64,000 nt of DNA from Bacillus sp. FJAT-25509. GTDB lineage: Bacteria > Bacillota > Bacilli > Bacillales > Bacillaceae_G. The stretch is taken from contig NZ_LJIZ01000026.1 of NCBI RefSeq assembly GCF_001420605.1, forward strand, positions 186,001 to 250,000, written 5' to 3'. The translations under genes and the position numbers were made by a program. Each line of letters starts with the position of its first letter. Position 1 is the stretch's first letter. The notes below the pieces were generated by a model. The model searched no databases. It was not told the DNA's origin and saw only the letters and a program-made list of their open reading frames with translations. Shown here piece by piece: positions 9,301 through 17,341 of this stretch.

Positions 9301-9891
9301 GAAGATTTAATTATGCCAATTAAAGCTGAGATTATTGGTGACTCAATGCAATCTTTACCAAAAGGATATCCATCTTCTGATACTTATGGCGATTTTGCAC
9401 TAGGTAACTTAATTGCAGATGGAATGAAAGCATCAATGAATGCTGACTTCGCAATGATGAACGGTGGCGGAGTTCGATCACAACTTGACGCTGGTCAAGT
9501 TACATTTGGTGATTTATTCGCAATTCAGCCTTTTGGTAATGTATTAAATAAAGTAATGCTTAGTGGTCAAGATATTGAAACAGTATTAAATAATCAAATT
9601 ACCGATAAGGGCTTAGATTTCCACATCGCTGGATTTAAATATACTTGGGATTCATCAACTAGAAAAGTAGTAGACATCCTTTTACCAAACGGTAGTAAAA
9701 TTGATCCGAACAAAGAATATTCAGTTGTAGTTAACAATTATATGTACGGAAATGTAAAATATGGTATTGGCGAACGTTCGACTGATTTAGAAGTAGGACC
9801 AGAAGATTTACAAGCGACTGTAGATTATGTTAAATCACTTCCAAGACCTTTCAATTATGAAGTTGAAGGAAGAATTCAAAAAGTAAATTAA
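6301..9891 (+). CDS. yfkN: Secreted multidomain 2',3'-cyclic nucleotide phosphodiesterase / 5'-nucleotidase (YfkN-like)
   Basis: An exported nucleotide phosphoesterase of 1,196 residues. It has a signal peptide (basic MGRKNR, hydrophobic core, AYA-AP cleavage site). Two metallophosphoesterase-plus-nucleotidase units follow. The first (residues ~45-670) has TTDIHTNLLNYDYY, DNGDLIQGTPLG, LGNHEFNYG and SHTHKVF, like CpdB-type 2',3'-cyclic phosphodiesterase/3'-nucleotidase. The second (~700-1190) has LNDLHGQLDT, HAGDMIGGSPL, VGNHEFDEG and FAAHNHVF, like 5'-nucleotidase, with NGGGVRSQLDAG in its C-terminal domain. It would release phosphate and nucleosides from extracellular nucleotides. B. subtilis YfkN is longer and, as I recall, wall anchored; here no LPxTG-like tail is seen, so the protein is probably free. 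An earlier TTG at 6250 lacks a ribosome site, while ATG 6301 follows AAGGGGA. Confidence 0.92.
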   Translation: MGRKNRTISKALSFSLALSLVGMSVVSTQAYAAPKEDVPVNVLASNKNKADKDLVNFRIMETTDIHTNLLNYDYYKDAAYEKVGLAKTATLVKEARKEIQNNVLVDNGDLIQGTPLGTYEAKIDPLKKGEVHPVFKAMNIMGYDIATLGNHEFNYGLDFLNEAYNEADFPYINANVYVDDHDKNPNNDKNKFNPYKIIKKKVIDEQGKKQEIKIGFIGFVPPQISEWDKANLDGKVITKNIVETAKKFIPEMRKDGADVIVAMTHSGFNANKENTEDVIYSLSEVPGIDAITFSHTHKVFPAKSEATLDALFLGADKKPLPGVDNSKGTINGVPAVQAGYGGGSLGLIDLTLKKEKGKWSVVNSQSSTREIWADVKDPTTGKTITESTVVADQDIVNAVKPNHDATVKYVNTPIGTTTDDIHSYFSLIQDDPSIQVVTNAQKWFVEKYIAEKKPEYKELPILSVGAPFKAGRNGVAEYTEIKKGDLTIRSAGDLYLYDNTLKAIKVKGSVVKEWIEMTAGKYNQIDPNKTEEQALLNPAFPVYNFDVIDGVNYQIDVTKPAKYDLNGNLVNRNSSRVINLTYNGQPIDLNQEFIVVTNNYRAGGGGNFPGVKGSELVVDSADENRQILMDYISESKTITPTADNNWSIAPISGKVNVTFTSSPRAEEFIKPNSNIAFTNKTDNAGFGIFKLDLGTAPKENIKVQLLGLNDLHGQLDTDTKVMLNGQEVLAGSMEYTAAAMKQHEATNPNTLLVHAGDMIGGSPLISALFQDEPTVEVMEAMGFDVGTVGNHEFDEGIAELKRMINGGEHPKGTKGYDGMNFPVIAANAYDSATGELITQPYTIKEVGGKKIGFIGVVTQETPNMIVRKGNETLEIRDEVEAINHYTDILKKQGIKAIVVLAHNPTLQTGKADLYDATDIAEKVDDEVDVIFAAHNHVFNNKEVDNKLIVQAYSYGSAFSDVDLELDAVTGDVVKKEAEVVTVYQKDYTPDPTVSAIMKKYEDLIMPIKAEIIGDSMQSLPKGYPSSDTYGDFALGNLIADGMKASMNADFAMMNGGGVRSQLDAGQVTFGDLFAIQPFGNVLNKVMLSGQDIETVLNNQITDKGLDFHIAGFKYTWDSSTRKVVDILLPNGSKIDPNKEYSVVVNNYMYGNVKYGIGERSTDLEVGPEDLQATVDYVKSLPRPFNYEVEGRIQKVN

Positions 9892-9940
9892 CATATCAAG
9901 CGACGAATTATTTTCAACTATTTAAATATGTAAACTAAAT

Positions 9941-9978
9941 AAAAATCTCATTCTGATTTATTAGAATGAGATTTTTTA
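9941..9978 (+). terminator. Terminator of the nucleotidase gene
   Basis: AAAAATCTCATTCT pairs with AGAATGAGATTTTTT around an 8-nt loop, with a T-rich tail. Confidence 0.92.
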
Positions 9979-10048
9979 TTTAGATTCAATCCACTTTTTA
10001 ACTTTTCATCCAAACATATTGGGGTACTGATAACCAGGAGCAGATACA

Positions 10049-10077
10049 ACAAGGGAAATTTTTCCTTGTTTTTATTA
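10049..10077 (+). terminator. Second terminator-like hairpin with no gene directly before it
   Basis: CAAGGGAAA and TTTCCTTG form a short stem followed by TTTTTATT. The only preceding gene already has its own terminator 70 bp upstream, so this may be a back-up terminator or may end a short untranslated transcript. The rest of 9892-10170 shows no ORF. Confidence 0.55.
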
Positions 10078-10170
10078 TAAGATAGCAATGGAAATTTCTT
10101 TCTAGTAAAAAAGTAAGGGTCTCAATATAGTTCACAAGTACTTTTCTTAAAACTGAATATTCATAATATA

Positions 10171-10199
10171 TTGTCAAAAATAGTTTCGTATATTAATAT
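10171..10199 (+). promoter_or_regulatory. Candidate sigma-A promoter for the DUF3870 gene
   Basis: TTGTCA (10171-10176) and TAATAT (10194-10199) are separated by exactly 17 bp. This would give a 5' leader of roughly 85 nt before the TTG start at 10290. Confidence 0.6.
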
Positions 10200-10289
10200 A
10201 AACTGTAAGCGAATACATATGTCGTTGCCAATTCTTTCCTAATCGGTTAGAGTTTTGCACGGAATACCTGTTTTGCGGGAGGAAATAAT

Positions 10290-10607
10290 TTGTACAATAA
10301 AGACACTATTTACATTATTGGGGATGCAAAGACTTCATCCAATAATCCGATTATGCAGAAATATAATGCATTTTTTATTGGTTTGGTAGTCGATCGGACA
10401 AGTCACAAGATTTGTGATGCCGATTGTTCAGCTACAATTTCTTTAACTTCATCCTTTGTGCAGCAACTATTTGTTGGACAATCAATGTTAGACGTGGATG
10501 GGGTAATACAAGAAATTAATACACGTTATTTTGGTTCTTCTCAGAAAGCTCTGGCTGTTGCCTTTAAAAATGCACATATAAAATACACTCAAATAATCGA
10601 ATCTTAA
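10290..10607 (+). CDS. DUF3870 domain-containing protein
   Basis: A 105-residue soluble protein that I recognise as the DUF3870 type from its opening (TIYIIGDAKTSSNNPI), the central VVDRTSHKICDADCSATISLTS and the closing ALAVAFKNAHIKYTQI. Its function is not known to me. The start is TTG, supported by GGGAGG eight bases upstream; no ATG would keep the conserved N-terminus. Two nearby cysteines in HKICDADCS might bind metal or be redox active, which is inference. It stands alone with its own promoter and terminator and precedes the ykfBC pair in the same direction, so a link with amino-acid or peptide salvage is possible but unproven. Confidence 0.8.
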   Translation: MYNKDTIYIIGDAKTSSNNPIMQKYNAFFIGLVVDRTSHKICDADCSATISLTSSFVQQLFVGQSMLDVDGVIQEINTRYFGSSQKALAVAFKNAHIKYTQIIES

Positions 10608-10634
10608 ACGCTGCTTTATCTATTTTCGTAGATG

Positions 10635-10687
10635 AAATCCAGCTATTAGCAGGGATACTCCCTTTCTAATAGCTGGATTTTTTATTT
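10635..10687 (+). terminator. Terminator of the DUF3870 gene
   Basis: AAATCCAGCTATTAG pairs with CTAATAGCTGGATTT, followed by TTTATTT. The loop contains a smaller GGGATACTCCC hairpin. Confidence 0.9.
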
Positions 10688-10755
10688 AATACAAGATTTT
10701 GAGACACTCAGAGGTCTTGGAACTAACTTTAATCTAATAGGAAAGGACGAAAACG

Positions 10756-11841
10756 ATGATTATTCAATCCATACAAGTGCAAACAGAAGTTTTCCCTTTA
10801 AAAAAGCCATTTAAAACAGCTCTAAGGACAGTTACTGAAATAGAGAATATTTTTGTATATGTCCAGCTAGAGGATGGGATTGTCGGAGTAGGGGCTGCAG
10901 CACCAACATTGGCTATTACAGGAGAATCAAAAGAAAGTATTGAAGCGATTTTAAAGACTGTCCTTACACCACTACTATTAGGAAGAGATATTCGAAGTGT
11001 TAATGAACTCTCTCTACTGATTGAACGCTCTTGCGTGGCAAATACAAGTGCGAAGGCAGCTATGGAAATTGCACTGTATGATGCATTATGCCAACATCTT
11101 AATCTTCCACTCTATCAATATCTTGGGGGTAAGACAAATCAATTAAAAAATGATATGACTGTTAGCGTTGGAACAACAGATGAAATGAGTCAGGATGCAA
11201 TGCAAATAATTAAGGATGGCTTTTCTATTTTGAAAGTCAAAGTCGGAAAAGACTGGACGACTGACATTGAACGTATTATGGCAATCCGTGAAAAGGTCGG
11301 TGATCGCGTCATAATTCGTGTAGATGCCAACCAAGGATGGACTCCAAGACAAGCTGTTTCGATTATCCAAGAACTAGAACAATTGAATTCTAATATCGAG
11401 TTAATTGAGCAACCCGTACATGCAGGTGATATTGATGGACTAAAATTTGTTAAGCAAAACGTCAATACTCCAATCATGGCAGATGAAAGTCTTTTTTCTC
11501 CGCAAGACGCAATACGACTAATTAAAGAGGATGCAGTTGATCTTCTAAATATTAAGTTAATGAAGACTGGTGGAATTAGAAGAGCACTGCAAATAGCAGA
11601 TATTGCTGAAAGAGCGAATATTCCTTGCATGATTGGAAGTATGATGGAAACTTCGGTCTCAGTACTTGCAGCAGCACATATAGCTACCGCCCATCCGAAT
11701 ATTCAAAAAATCGATTTGGATGCTCCACTTTGGTTAAAGAATCAAGATTTGGATGGAATCGAGTTTATTGGGGATGAAGTCCATTTATCATCTCTACCTG
11801 GCTTAGGGCTTCACCGAAGATTATCAAAGAGTCTTCGTTAA
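10756..11841 (+). CDS. ykfB: Dipeptide (L-Ala-D/L-Glu) epimerase, enolase superfamily
   Basis: A 361-residue enolase-superfamily enzyme of the muconate-lactonizing subgroup. Catalytic elements are in order: LKVKVGKDW (second Lys of the KxK pair is the base), RVDANQGW (metal Asp), ELIEQPV (metal Glu), IMADESLF (metal Asp), INIKLMKTGG (catalytic Lys on the opposite face) and MIGSMMETSVSV (substrate contact). Such enzymes epimerise L-Ala-D-Glu from peptidoglycan to L-Ala-L-Glu so that it can be hydrolysed and reused. The assignment rests on the next gene, a YkfC-type endopeptidase that releases that dipeptide; in B. subtilis ykfB and ykfC are likewise adjacent. The ribosome site GGAAAGGA precedes ATG 10756. 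Confidence 0.9.
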   Translation: MIIQSIQVQTEVFPLKKPFKTALRTVTEIENIFVYVQLEDGIVGVGAAAPTLAITGESKESIEAILKTVLTPLLLGRDIRSVNELSLLIERSCVANTSAKAAMEIALYDALCQHLNLPLYQYLGGKTNQLKNDMTVSVGTTDEMSQDAMQIIKDGFSILKVKVGKDWTTDIERIMAIREKVGDRVIIRVDANQGWTPRQAVSIIQELEQLNSNIELIEQPVHAGDIDGLKFVKQNVNTPIMADESLFSPQDAIRLIKEDAVDLLNIKLMKTGGIRRALQIADIAERANIPCMIGSMMETSVSVLAAAHIATAHPNIQKIDLDAPLWLKNQDLDGIEFIGDEVHLSSLPGLGLHRRLSKSLR

Positions 11842-11862
11842 AATATGGAGAGGGGATTTACA

Positions 11863-12894
11863 ATGAAAAAGACAAAAAATTTAATTTTAAGTTTATGTGT
11901 TGCAGGTACATTACTTTCCACAATGACAGGCCAATCTTTTGCAAAATCGCAAGAAGAACTTACTCCAGGTGAGACAGCCTACGTTGATGTGTCTGTTTCA
12001 ACTCAGTGGACAACAAATGGTAGATTCCAAGTTAGAGATATTGATGCCCCATCTTTAAGCAATCCAGTTGATCCGCGTCAATGGTCAGCTAATATGGAAG
12101 ATACTGAAACTCGACGTTGGCTAACAAGTTATCTTGAAACACAAGCCGTATACGGTACAAAAGTAACCATTTTAGAGGAATCTGGAGACTGGGTGAAGGT
12201 TGCTGTAGATGGTCAGCCTACACCACGTAATACATTAGGTTATCCTGGTTGGATGCCGAAAAGACAATTAACGACGGATGATCGTTTAGAGAATTATAAG
12301 GATACCCCATTTATTATGGTATCTAGCCAAACGGCTTGGTTGTATGATGGAAAAGCCTTAAATCATAAGTTTATGGAGATTAGCTTTAATACGCGATTAC
12401 CTGTTATTAAAGACTTTGGGGATGTTGTAATGGTTGCAACACCAGATGATGGAAATAAATTTATTAAAAAAGAAGACGTGGCAGTTTATCAAAATGAAAA
12501 TCAGTTTCCTAAGGCAACTCCAGAAAATTTAATTAATACTGCAAAGAAGTTCCTTGGTTTACGCTACTTATGGGCTGGTGTATCGGGATTTGGATTTGAT
12601 TGCTCTGGATTTACATATAGCTTATTTAAGTCATATGGTATAACAATTCCCCGAGATTCAGGACCTCAATCTAAGAGCGGTATAGAAGTTAAAAAAGATG
12701 AGATTCAACCTGGTGACCTTTTATTCTTTGCGAGTAACAATGGAACTGGATCAGTACATCACGTTGCAATGTATATCGGTGATGGTTTAATGATTCAGGC
12801 GCCTAACGCTGCTAGAAGTGTTGAGATCATTCCACTAAACACTCCTGGGTATATCGAAGAATTTTCTGGTGCTCGTCGTTATTGGGAAGAGTAA
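11863..12894 (+). CDS. ykfC: Secreted NlpC/P60 gamma-D-glutamyl-L-diamino acid endopeptidase (YkfC-like)
   Basis: A 343-residue exported peptidase. ATG 11863 follows GGAGAGGGG; an earlier in-frame ATG at 11845 overlaps that site and is unlikely. The signal peptide ends at about QSFAKS. Residues ~45-215 look like two bacterial SH3 domains (TQWTTNGRFQVRDID and MVSSQTAWLYDGKAL). The C-terminal NlpC/P60 domain (~220-343) has the catalytic cysteine in FDCSGFTYSLF, the histidine in SVHHVAMYIGDG, and the third polar position around MIQAPNAAR. It should cut D-Glu-meso-diaminopimelate bonds in muropeptides with a free N-terminal L-Ala, giving L-Ala-D-Glu for YkfB, the gene 21 bp upstream. Confidence 0.92.
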   Translation: MKKTKNLILSLCVAGTLLSTMTGQSFAKSQEELTPGETAYVDVSVSTQWTTNGRFQVRDIDAPSLSNPVDPRQWSANMEDTETRRWLTSYLETQAVYGTKVTILEESGDWVKVAVDGQPTPRNTLGYPGWMPKRQLTTDDRLENYKDTPFIMVSSQTAWLYDGKALNHKFMEISFNTRLPVIKDFGDVVMVATPDDGNKFIKKEDVAVYQNENQFPKATPENLINTAKKFLGLRYLWAGVSGFGFDCSGFTYSLFKSYGITIPRDSGPQSKSGIEVKKDEIQPGDLLFFASNNGTGSVHHVAMYIGDGLMIQAPNAARSVEIIPLNTPGYIEEFSGARRYWEE

Positions 12895-12924
12895 TTAAAT
12901 AAATTGTATTCTAAAGGAAAGCTG

Positions 12925-12968
12925 AAAACCCATGAACAGTTGCACATGTTCATGGGTTTTATTTTTTA
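12925..12968 (+). terminator. Terminator of ykfBC
   Basis: AAAACCCATGAACA pairs with TGTTCATGGGTTTT and is followed by ATTTTTT. It could also help stop the opposing ger operon from the other side. Confidence 0.92.
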
Positions 12969-13047
12969 CACGTAATGTTAGTAGTCTATTAAGTCCCCAC
13001 AAAAATGTAGGGGGGCTAATCATGAAGTGGAATTGATCTAAAACTAT

Positions 13048-14190
13048 TTAAGTATTAAGTATATCAATCTCAATCTTCGGTTCAATTGTCATCTTTGGAT
13101 AATCTTTTCTCCAGTTTAAGGACTTCCAAACATTTGGGTGGAATGCTTTTAATTCCTTACTAATACCGAGAACGTCTGAATTTGCTGATTGCATTGTCTT
13201 TATTGTTGCCAATGCCATTTTTTCAAAGTGGTTACTTAGAACTTTTTCCATTTGAACATAATCAGGCTTTAACTTATGACCTTCTTTACCAAGCTCAAAA
13301 GCACTAACTTGTAACTTTACTTTTACCTCAATTTTTGGTAATTTATTTGATTTATTAGAAACGGTAATTTTTGAAAAGTTTCTTTTCACTGTAAAACCAA
13401 AATTATTTTTATTCGCAGTTTCAGAATATGATTTTTCACCATTTTTGCCTGATGATTTTTCAGTATACCTTTCCAAATTCCCCGTAAATCTTTGCCTTCC
13501 AGTATTTCCACCTTCCATTAACATCAACAGTTTTACTTGATCTCGATCAAGTGTTTTCCCAGTAGGTGTACCATGCCGGTATAATAACGCGCCATTTAGT
13601 TCCAAATCTGAATTGATTGGACTTAGCATAGGTAATGCTAAATCAGATAACGGATCATCACGGGATTGTATAAAATTCATCATCGAAACAGTTGGAATTG
13701 TTCTGTTCTTCTCCATTGAGACTACAAACTCATTTAAATCTTTCGAAAACTCTTTTTTTGGATCTGTAGCAGTTTCAAATACTTTCGAAAAATCACCGTC
13801 AACTACAACTAATGGGGTGTTAATAGATGAATAAGGTGCCCCAAGTAAAAAATCAAGTTCTGAAACAGGATCATCTGAAGCGAAACTTTTACTTATTAAA
13901 TAAACTCTCGTACTAATTCCAATGAAAGGAGACTGATCAGTAAAATCCCACTGGCCGATCGCCTCTGCTAATGAAGGTCCTTTAAGTTCATTCACTACTG
14001 AAATAGACTCCCCGGTACCTTGTCCCGTGCTTTTAAGCTTCGTAATGAGAAAAAATGCGCCTACTTCACCAGTTTTTTCATTTAAGTCAAAACCATTTAC
14101 ATCAACCAAATGTAGTTTTTTTAAGTCAAGTCGATCCCAACATCCTGTCAAAAGAGGCAATAGAAGTAATAAAATTAAAGTTTTCTTCAT
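13048..14190 (-). CDS. gerC: Spore germination lipoprotein, Ger(x)C family
   Basis: C subunit of a germinant receptor, 380 residues. A signal peptide ends in the lipobox LLTG-C, followed directly by the family hallmark CWDRLDLKKLHLVDVNGFDL. The C-terminus carries VLGISKELKAFHPNVWKSL, also typical. The protein is expected to sit lipid-anchored in the spore inner membrane with the A and B subunits. It is the last gene of a gerA-gerB-gerC operon and its start overlaps the gerB stop by 4 bp, pointing to translational coupling. The germinant is unknown. gerC here is a family label, not a claim of orthology to a particular receptor. Confidence 0.92.
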   Translation of the reverse strand: MKKTLILLLLLPLLTGCWDRLDLKKLHLVDVNGFDLNEKTGEVGAFFLITKLKSTGQGTGESISVVNELKGPSLAEAIGQWDFTDQSPFIGISTRVYLISKSFASDDPVSELDFLLGAPYSSINTPLVVVDGDFSKVFETATDPKKEFSKDLNEFVVSMEKNRTIPTVSMMNFIQSRDDPLSDLALPMLSPINSDLELNGALLYRHGTPTGKTLDRDQVKLLMLMEGGNTGRQRFTGNLERYTEKSSGKNGEKSYSETANKNNFGFTVKRNFSKITVSNKSNKLPKIEVKVKLQVSAFELGKEGHKLKPDYVQMEKVLSNHFEKMALATIKTMQSANSDVLGISKELKAFHPNVWKSLNWRKDYPKMTIEPKIEIDILNT

Positions 14191-15284
14191 TTGCTCGTCA
14201 CCTTTTCTTTAACAAAAGATATTATTAGTAGTAATGTAGGCACTCCTATAATAATGAACGCTGTTGAAATCTTATGATATTTAGAAAAAATGGGAATCAG
14301 CTGCCTTTCAGTAAAAAATATTCCTGCCAAAAAACACAAGATAGCTAGAACCCACACTAAAAGTGAATGTTTCTGAATTTCTTTTTTACGAAGAAAAGCT
14401 AAATAACGAGCGGACAAAAACAAATAAATATAAGCTGTAACTAAAGTTACCGATAGCCAAATAGTGATAAATAAAATATCTAAACTTTGAACGACTGGCC
14501 ATCTGAACTTTCGAAGTATAAAAATCATTGGCTCCGGGATATGATTTAATTGTTTTTCGCTAAAGTTGTAAGTCACTATAAAAGCTATAAAAACGTAAAA
14601 AAACGTTGTGATCCCATTAGCTACAGACATAGCAACTAAAATATCTTTCTTTTTTTTACATTTTACATATGGAAAAACGTACAGAAGAAGTTCGTATCCA
14701 GCAAACGCCCAAAATGAAGGAATAGCACCTTTTAAGATCGGAGCAATTCCATGAGTACCTATAGGTAGAAAATGGCGTAAGTCTCCGTTTCCAAACCCAC
14801 TAATAAAAATGATTACAAAGCATACTATGAACATGAACATGATAGACTGTGTAATTGTAGAAATGGAACGAAGTGTTGATGACGCAATATATCCTGTGAT
14901 TAAAACCATTAGCCCGATTAGGACGAACCAAGGTGTTTCAAATAACAACCATCGATTAATGACATCTGAATAAGAAACTATGAGCATTAAACAAGATTCA
15001 GCACAATATACCGCAAAAAGCAAGTTTATAATCAAGCCTATTGTTTTTCCTGTAATTGAAGTAATATACTGTTGGATCGGTCGATCGGGATAAGTTTTTC
15101 CAAGTTGATAGACAACAAATATACCAATTTGAGCTATACCCCCCCCAATAATAAGAGACATCCAGGAATCATAGCCTGATATTTGAGACATTTTATAAGG
15201 AATTGATAAAACGCTTACGCCCACCTGGTTCAAAACGACAAGACAAATAAGTTGATTAATGGAAATCTTTTTTAATTGAATCAT
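14187..15284 (-). CDS. gerB: Spore germination protein, GerB family (APC-type permease)
   Basis: B subunit of a germinant receptor, 365 residues with about ten transmembrane segments, in the amino acid/polyamine/organocation superfamily. Typical stretches are QLICLVVLNQVGVSVLSIPY at the N-terminus, HFLPIGTHGIAPILKGAIPS and FWAFAGYELLLYVFPYV in the middle. In known receptors this subunit holds the small-molecule germinant pocket. It overlaps gerA upstream and gerC downstream by 4 bp each. The ligand cannot be predicted from what I can see. Confidence 0.92.
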   Translation of the reverse strand: MIQLKKISINQLICLVVLNQVGVSVLSIPYKMSQISGYDSWMSLIIGGGIAQIGIFVVYQLGKTYPDRPIQQYITSITGKTIGLIINLLFAVYCAESCLMLIVSYSDVINRWLLFETPWFVLIGLMVLITGYIASSTLRSISTITQSIMFMFIVCFVIIFISGFGNGDLRHFLPIGTHGIAPILKGAIPSFWAFAGYELLLYVFPYVKCKKKKDILVAMSVANGITTFFYVFIAFIVTYNFSEKQLNHIPEPMIFILRKFRWPVVQSLDILFITIWLSVTLVTAYIYLFLSARYLAFLRKKEIQKHSLLVWVLAILCFLAGIFFTERQLIPIFSKYHKISTAFIIIGVPTLLLIISFVKEKVTSK

Positions 15285-16723
15285 TCAGTCTTACTCCTAG
15301 GATTTTCCATTCTGATTTCGTCTTTAGCCAAGCTTTCTATTGGACGTTTTTTCATGCTCCAAATCGGTGCTCTAAAAATCGTATCTTTAATTGTATCGCC
15401 GTTAAACCAATTATAAAAATACGGAATACCAATTGTATTCATCCGGGATAAATGTGTTAAAACCAACAAATATGAAATTTCCAATCCGATTAACCCAAAA
15501 ACTGCAGCCATGAAGATAAAAGGATAAGCTAATAAGCGAGCAATATTACTCATTTCATAAGACGGAATTATAAACGAAGCAATACCAGTAAGTGCTGTAA
15601 TGATTACCATCATATTTGAAATTAGATTGGATTGAACAACGACAGTTCCAATTACAATACCACCGACGACACCAATCGTCTGACCAATTGGATTTGGTAA
15701 ACGAACAGTTGCTTCTTTTAAGACCTCGAGTATGGCTAGCATTGTGATTGCTTCTAATACTGGTGGCATTGAAACGTATTGCATAGAGCTTTGCAGAGTT
15801 AGTGCAATTTCCAATGGGAGAACTCTAGGGTCGAAAGTCACAAGTGCAACATAAATTCCAGGCAAACTAATTGCAATAATAAAACAAAGAATACGTAGAA
15901 ATCTTAATAAGCTTCCGAATAACCAGCTAACTTGGTAATCATCTGGACTTTGAAAAAATGCCCAAAACGAAATTGGAACGAATGCACATTCGGGAGTACC
16001 ATCTATAAAACAACCAATTTTTCCGTCCATCAAGTAAGATTTTACTCGGTCTGCTCTTTCCGTTACGAGCGTTTTTGGAAATAGAGAGAAATTTTTTTTA
16101 TCTTGTATTAGTTCTTGGAAAAATCCTGGCGCATCAATGTAATCTATTTCAATATTAGCAATTCTACGTTCAAATTCATGTAAAACAACATCATTAGCAA
16201 GGGATTGTAAATAAAGTAAAGCAACCTTTGTATTCGACCTGCGCCCAACTTGAAAAGTCTTAACGACAAGATCTGGAGTAGCAACAAGGTTTCGTATAAT
16301 ATTTAGATTCGTATTCAGATTTTCATTGAATGCTTTATGTGATCCACGTAAAACACGTTCATTTATTGGTGAGTTTACTGGGCGTTCTTTAACTAGCTCG
16401 GTTCTAAGTAAATAGAACTTTGGTTGTCCGTCAATTTGGACGACTGATTTACCTTCAATTAGCGCATTTGAAGCAATTGATAGAAGTTCCGTTTCATTGT
16501 AATCGAGAATTGAAACGGCTTCACGTACACTGACATTTGTATTGTTAAGTAAAGGACGAATAATAAATTCTTGTACCGATTTATCATCAATCATAGAATC
16601 CAAATAAAATAACCGATAACGTCGGTCATTGCTTCCGAAATCACTTGACTTAAAGTCAGAACTATTAAATAGCAATTCCCGAAGCGATTTTTCATTTTTA
16701 TCTAAATCTCGGTCAGCTATCAT
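15281..16723 (-). CDS. gerA: Spore germination protein, GerA family
   Basis: A subunit of a germinant receptor, 480 residues. A soluble N-terminal region of about 270 residues includes VYRLFYLDSMIDDKSV-like sequence (RLFYLDSMIDDKSVQEFIIR), GRRSNTKVALLYLQSLAND and TERADRVKSYLMDGKIG. The C-terminal membrane part has LPGIYVALVTFDPRVLPLEI, EATVRLPNPIGQTIGVVGGI and GIPYFYNWF, all GerA hallmarks. The protein is thought to oligomerise into an ion-conducting gate. It is first in the operon; the ribosome site is GAGGAG before the ATG. A forespore sigma-G promoter is expected upstream, but I could not find a clean one. Confidence 0.93.
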   Translation of the reverse strand: MIADRDLDKNEKSLRELLFNSSDFKSSDFGSNDRRYRLFYLDSMIDDKSVQEFIIRPLLNNTNVSVREAVSILDYNETELLSIASNALIEGKSVVQIDGQPKFYLLRTELVKERPVNSPINERVLRGSHKAFNENLNTNLNIIRNLVATPDLVVKTFQVGRRSNTKVALLYLQSLANDVVLHEFERRIANIEIDYIDAPGFFQELIQDKKNFSLFPKTLVTERADRVKSYLMDGKIGCFIDGTPECAFVPISFWAFFQSPDDYQVSWLFGSLLRFLRILCFIIAISLPGIYVALVTFDPRVLPLEIALTLQSSMQYVSMPPVLEAITMLAILEVLKEATVRLPNPIGQTIGVVGGIVIGTVVVQSNLISNMMVIITALTGIASFIIPSYEMSNIARLLAYPFIFMAAVFGLIGLEISYLLVLTHLSRMNTIGIPYFYNWFNGDTIKDTIFRAPIWSMKKRPIESLAKDEIRMENPRSKTE

Positions 16724-16909
16724 TGAATACTCCTCATTTCTACGGTTGGTAATTTTACCCTATTTTTCCCATTGTTTCCTTTACTATTCTGTCCTTAAAA
16801 ATGTAGATATTTTCTGTTTTTTTTAAATGTTTAAATTTGAACAATAGAACGTTTTACTGTACGTTTTTATTGGAATCACATATAATACAAATAGAAGGAG
16901 TGTGAGACC

Positions 16910-17326
16910 ATTGGGATTGTCTATAAAATTGGAGAACTAGCAAAAGAAGTCGGAGTGTCAAAGCGCACAATTGATTATTATACAAACCTAGGATTACTTG
17001 AACCAAAGCGTTCAGAATCTGGGCATCGTTTTTATGATGAAGCTTCTTTAGAAACTTTAAAATTTATTGAGCAATGCAAATCAATGCACTTACCACTCCA
17101 AGAAATAAAAGAGATTTTAGATAAGAAAAAAACTTTGGTGGAGGACCAGAGTATCCTGCCACTAACTGAAGAAGTAACGATTCATATGAGTCAGCTGAAG
17201 ACAGAATTGTCACAATTAAAATATTTACTAGAAAATTTAACTGAAGAACAAAAGCTAAATATTATCCGTCAATTAACGTCACAAACATCAGAATTAATTC
17301 AGACGTTATTGTCATTTATTCTTTAA
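16910..17326 (+). CDS. MerR-family transcriptional regulator, probably starting at a non-standard ATT codon
   Basis: A winged-helix MerR regulator. The DNA-binding domain reads VYKIGELAKEVGVSKRTIDYY then TNLGLLEPKRSESGHRFYD, followed by an alpha-helical dimerisation region (HMSQLKTELSQLKYLLENL) and a short C-terminal tail without a recognisable effector domain. The first ATG/GTG/TTG in frame is GTG 16955, which would delete half of the first helix-turn-helix. Upstream, frame 16895-16954 is open and codes for the missing helix, but offers only ATT codons. ATT at 16910 lies 9 bp behind AAGGAG. Either translation starts at AUU, as in infC, or a base is lost near 16911. It is followed by yugP after 15 bp. 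TATAAT at 16881 may be its -10 box. Confidence 0.8.
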   Translation: MGIVYKIGELAKEVGVSKRTIDYYTNLGLLEPKRSESGHRFYDEASLETLKFIEQCKSMHLPLQEIKEILDKKKTLVEDQSILPLTEEVTIHMSQLKTELSQLKYLLENLTEEQKLNIIRQLTSQTSELIQTLLSFIL

Positions 17327-17341
17327 AAGGAGAGAATGTAA

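Noticed and set aside
12990-13020. C/G-rich hairpin (TCCCCAC / GTAGGGGGG) as terminator of the first ger operon
   Set aside because: The pairing is imperfect and no T run follows on the minus strand; the ykfC terminator nearby is a better candidate for stopping transcription.
16724-16850. Sigma-G promoter for the first ger operon
   Set aside because: Expected from biology, but no pair of boxes with correct spacing could be seen on the minus strand; not called.
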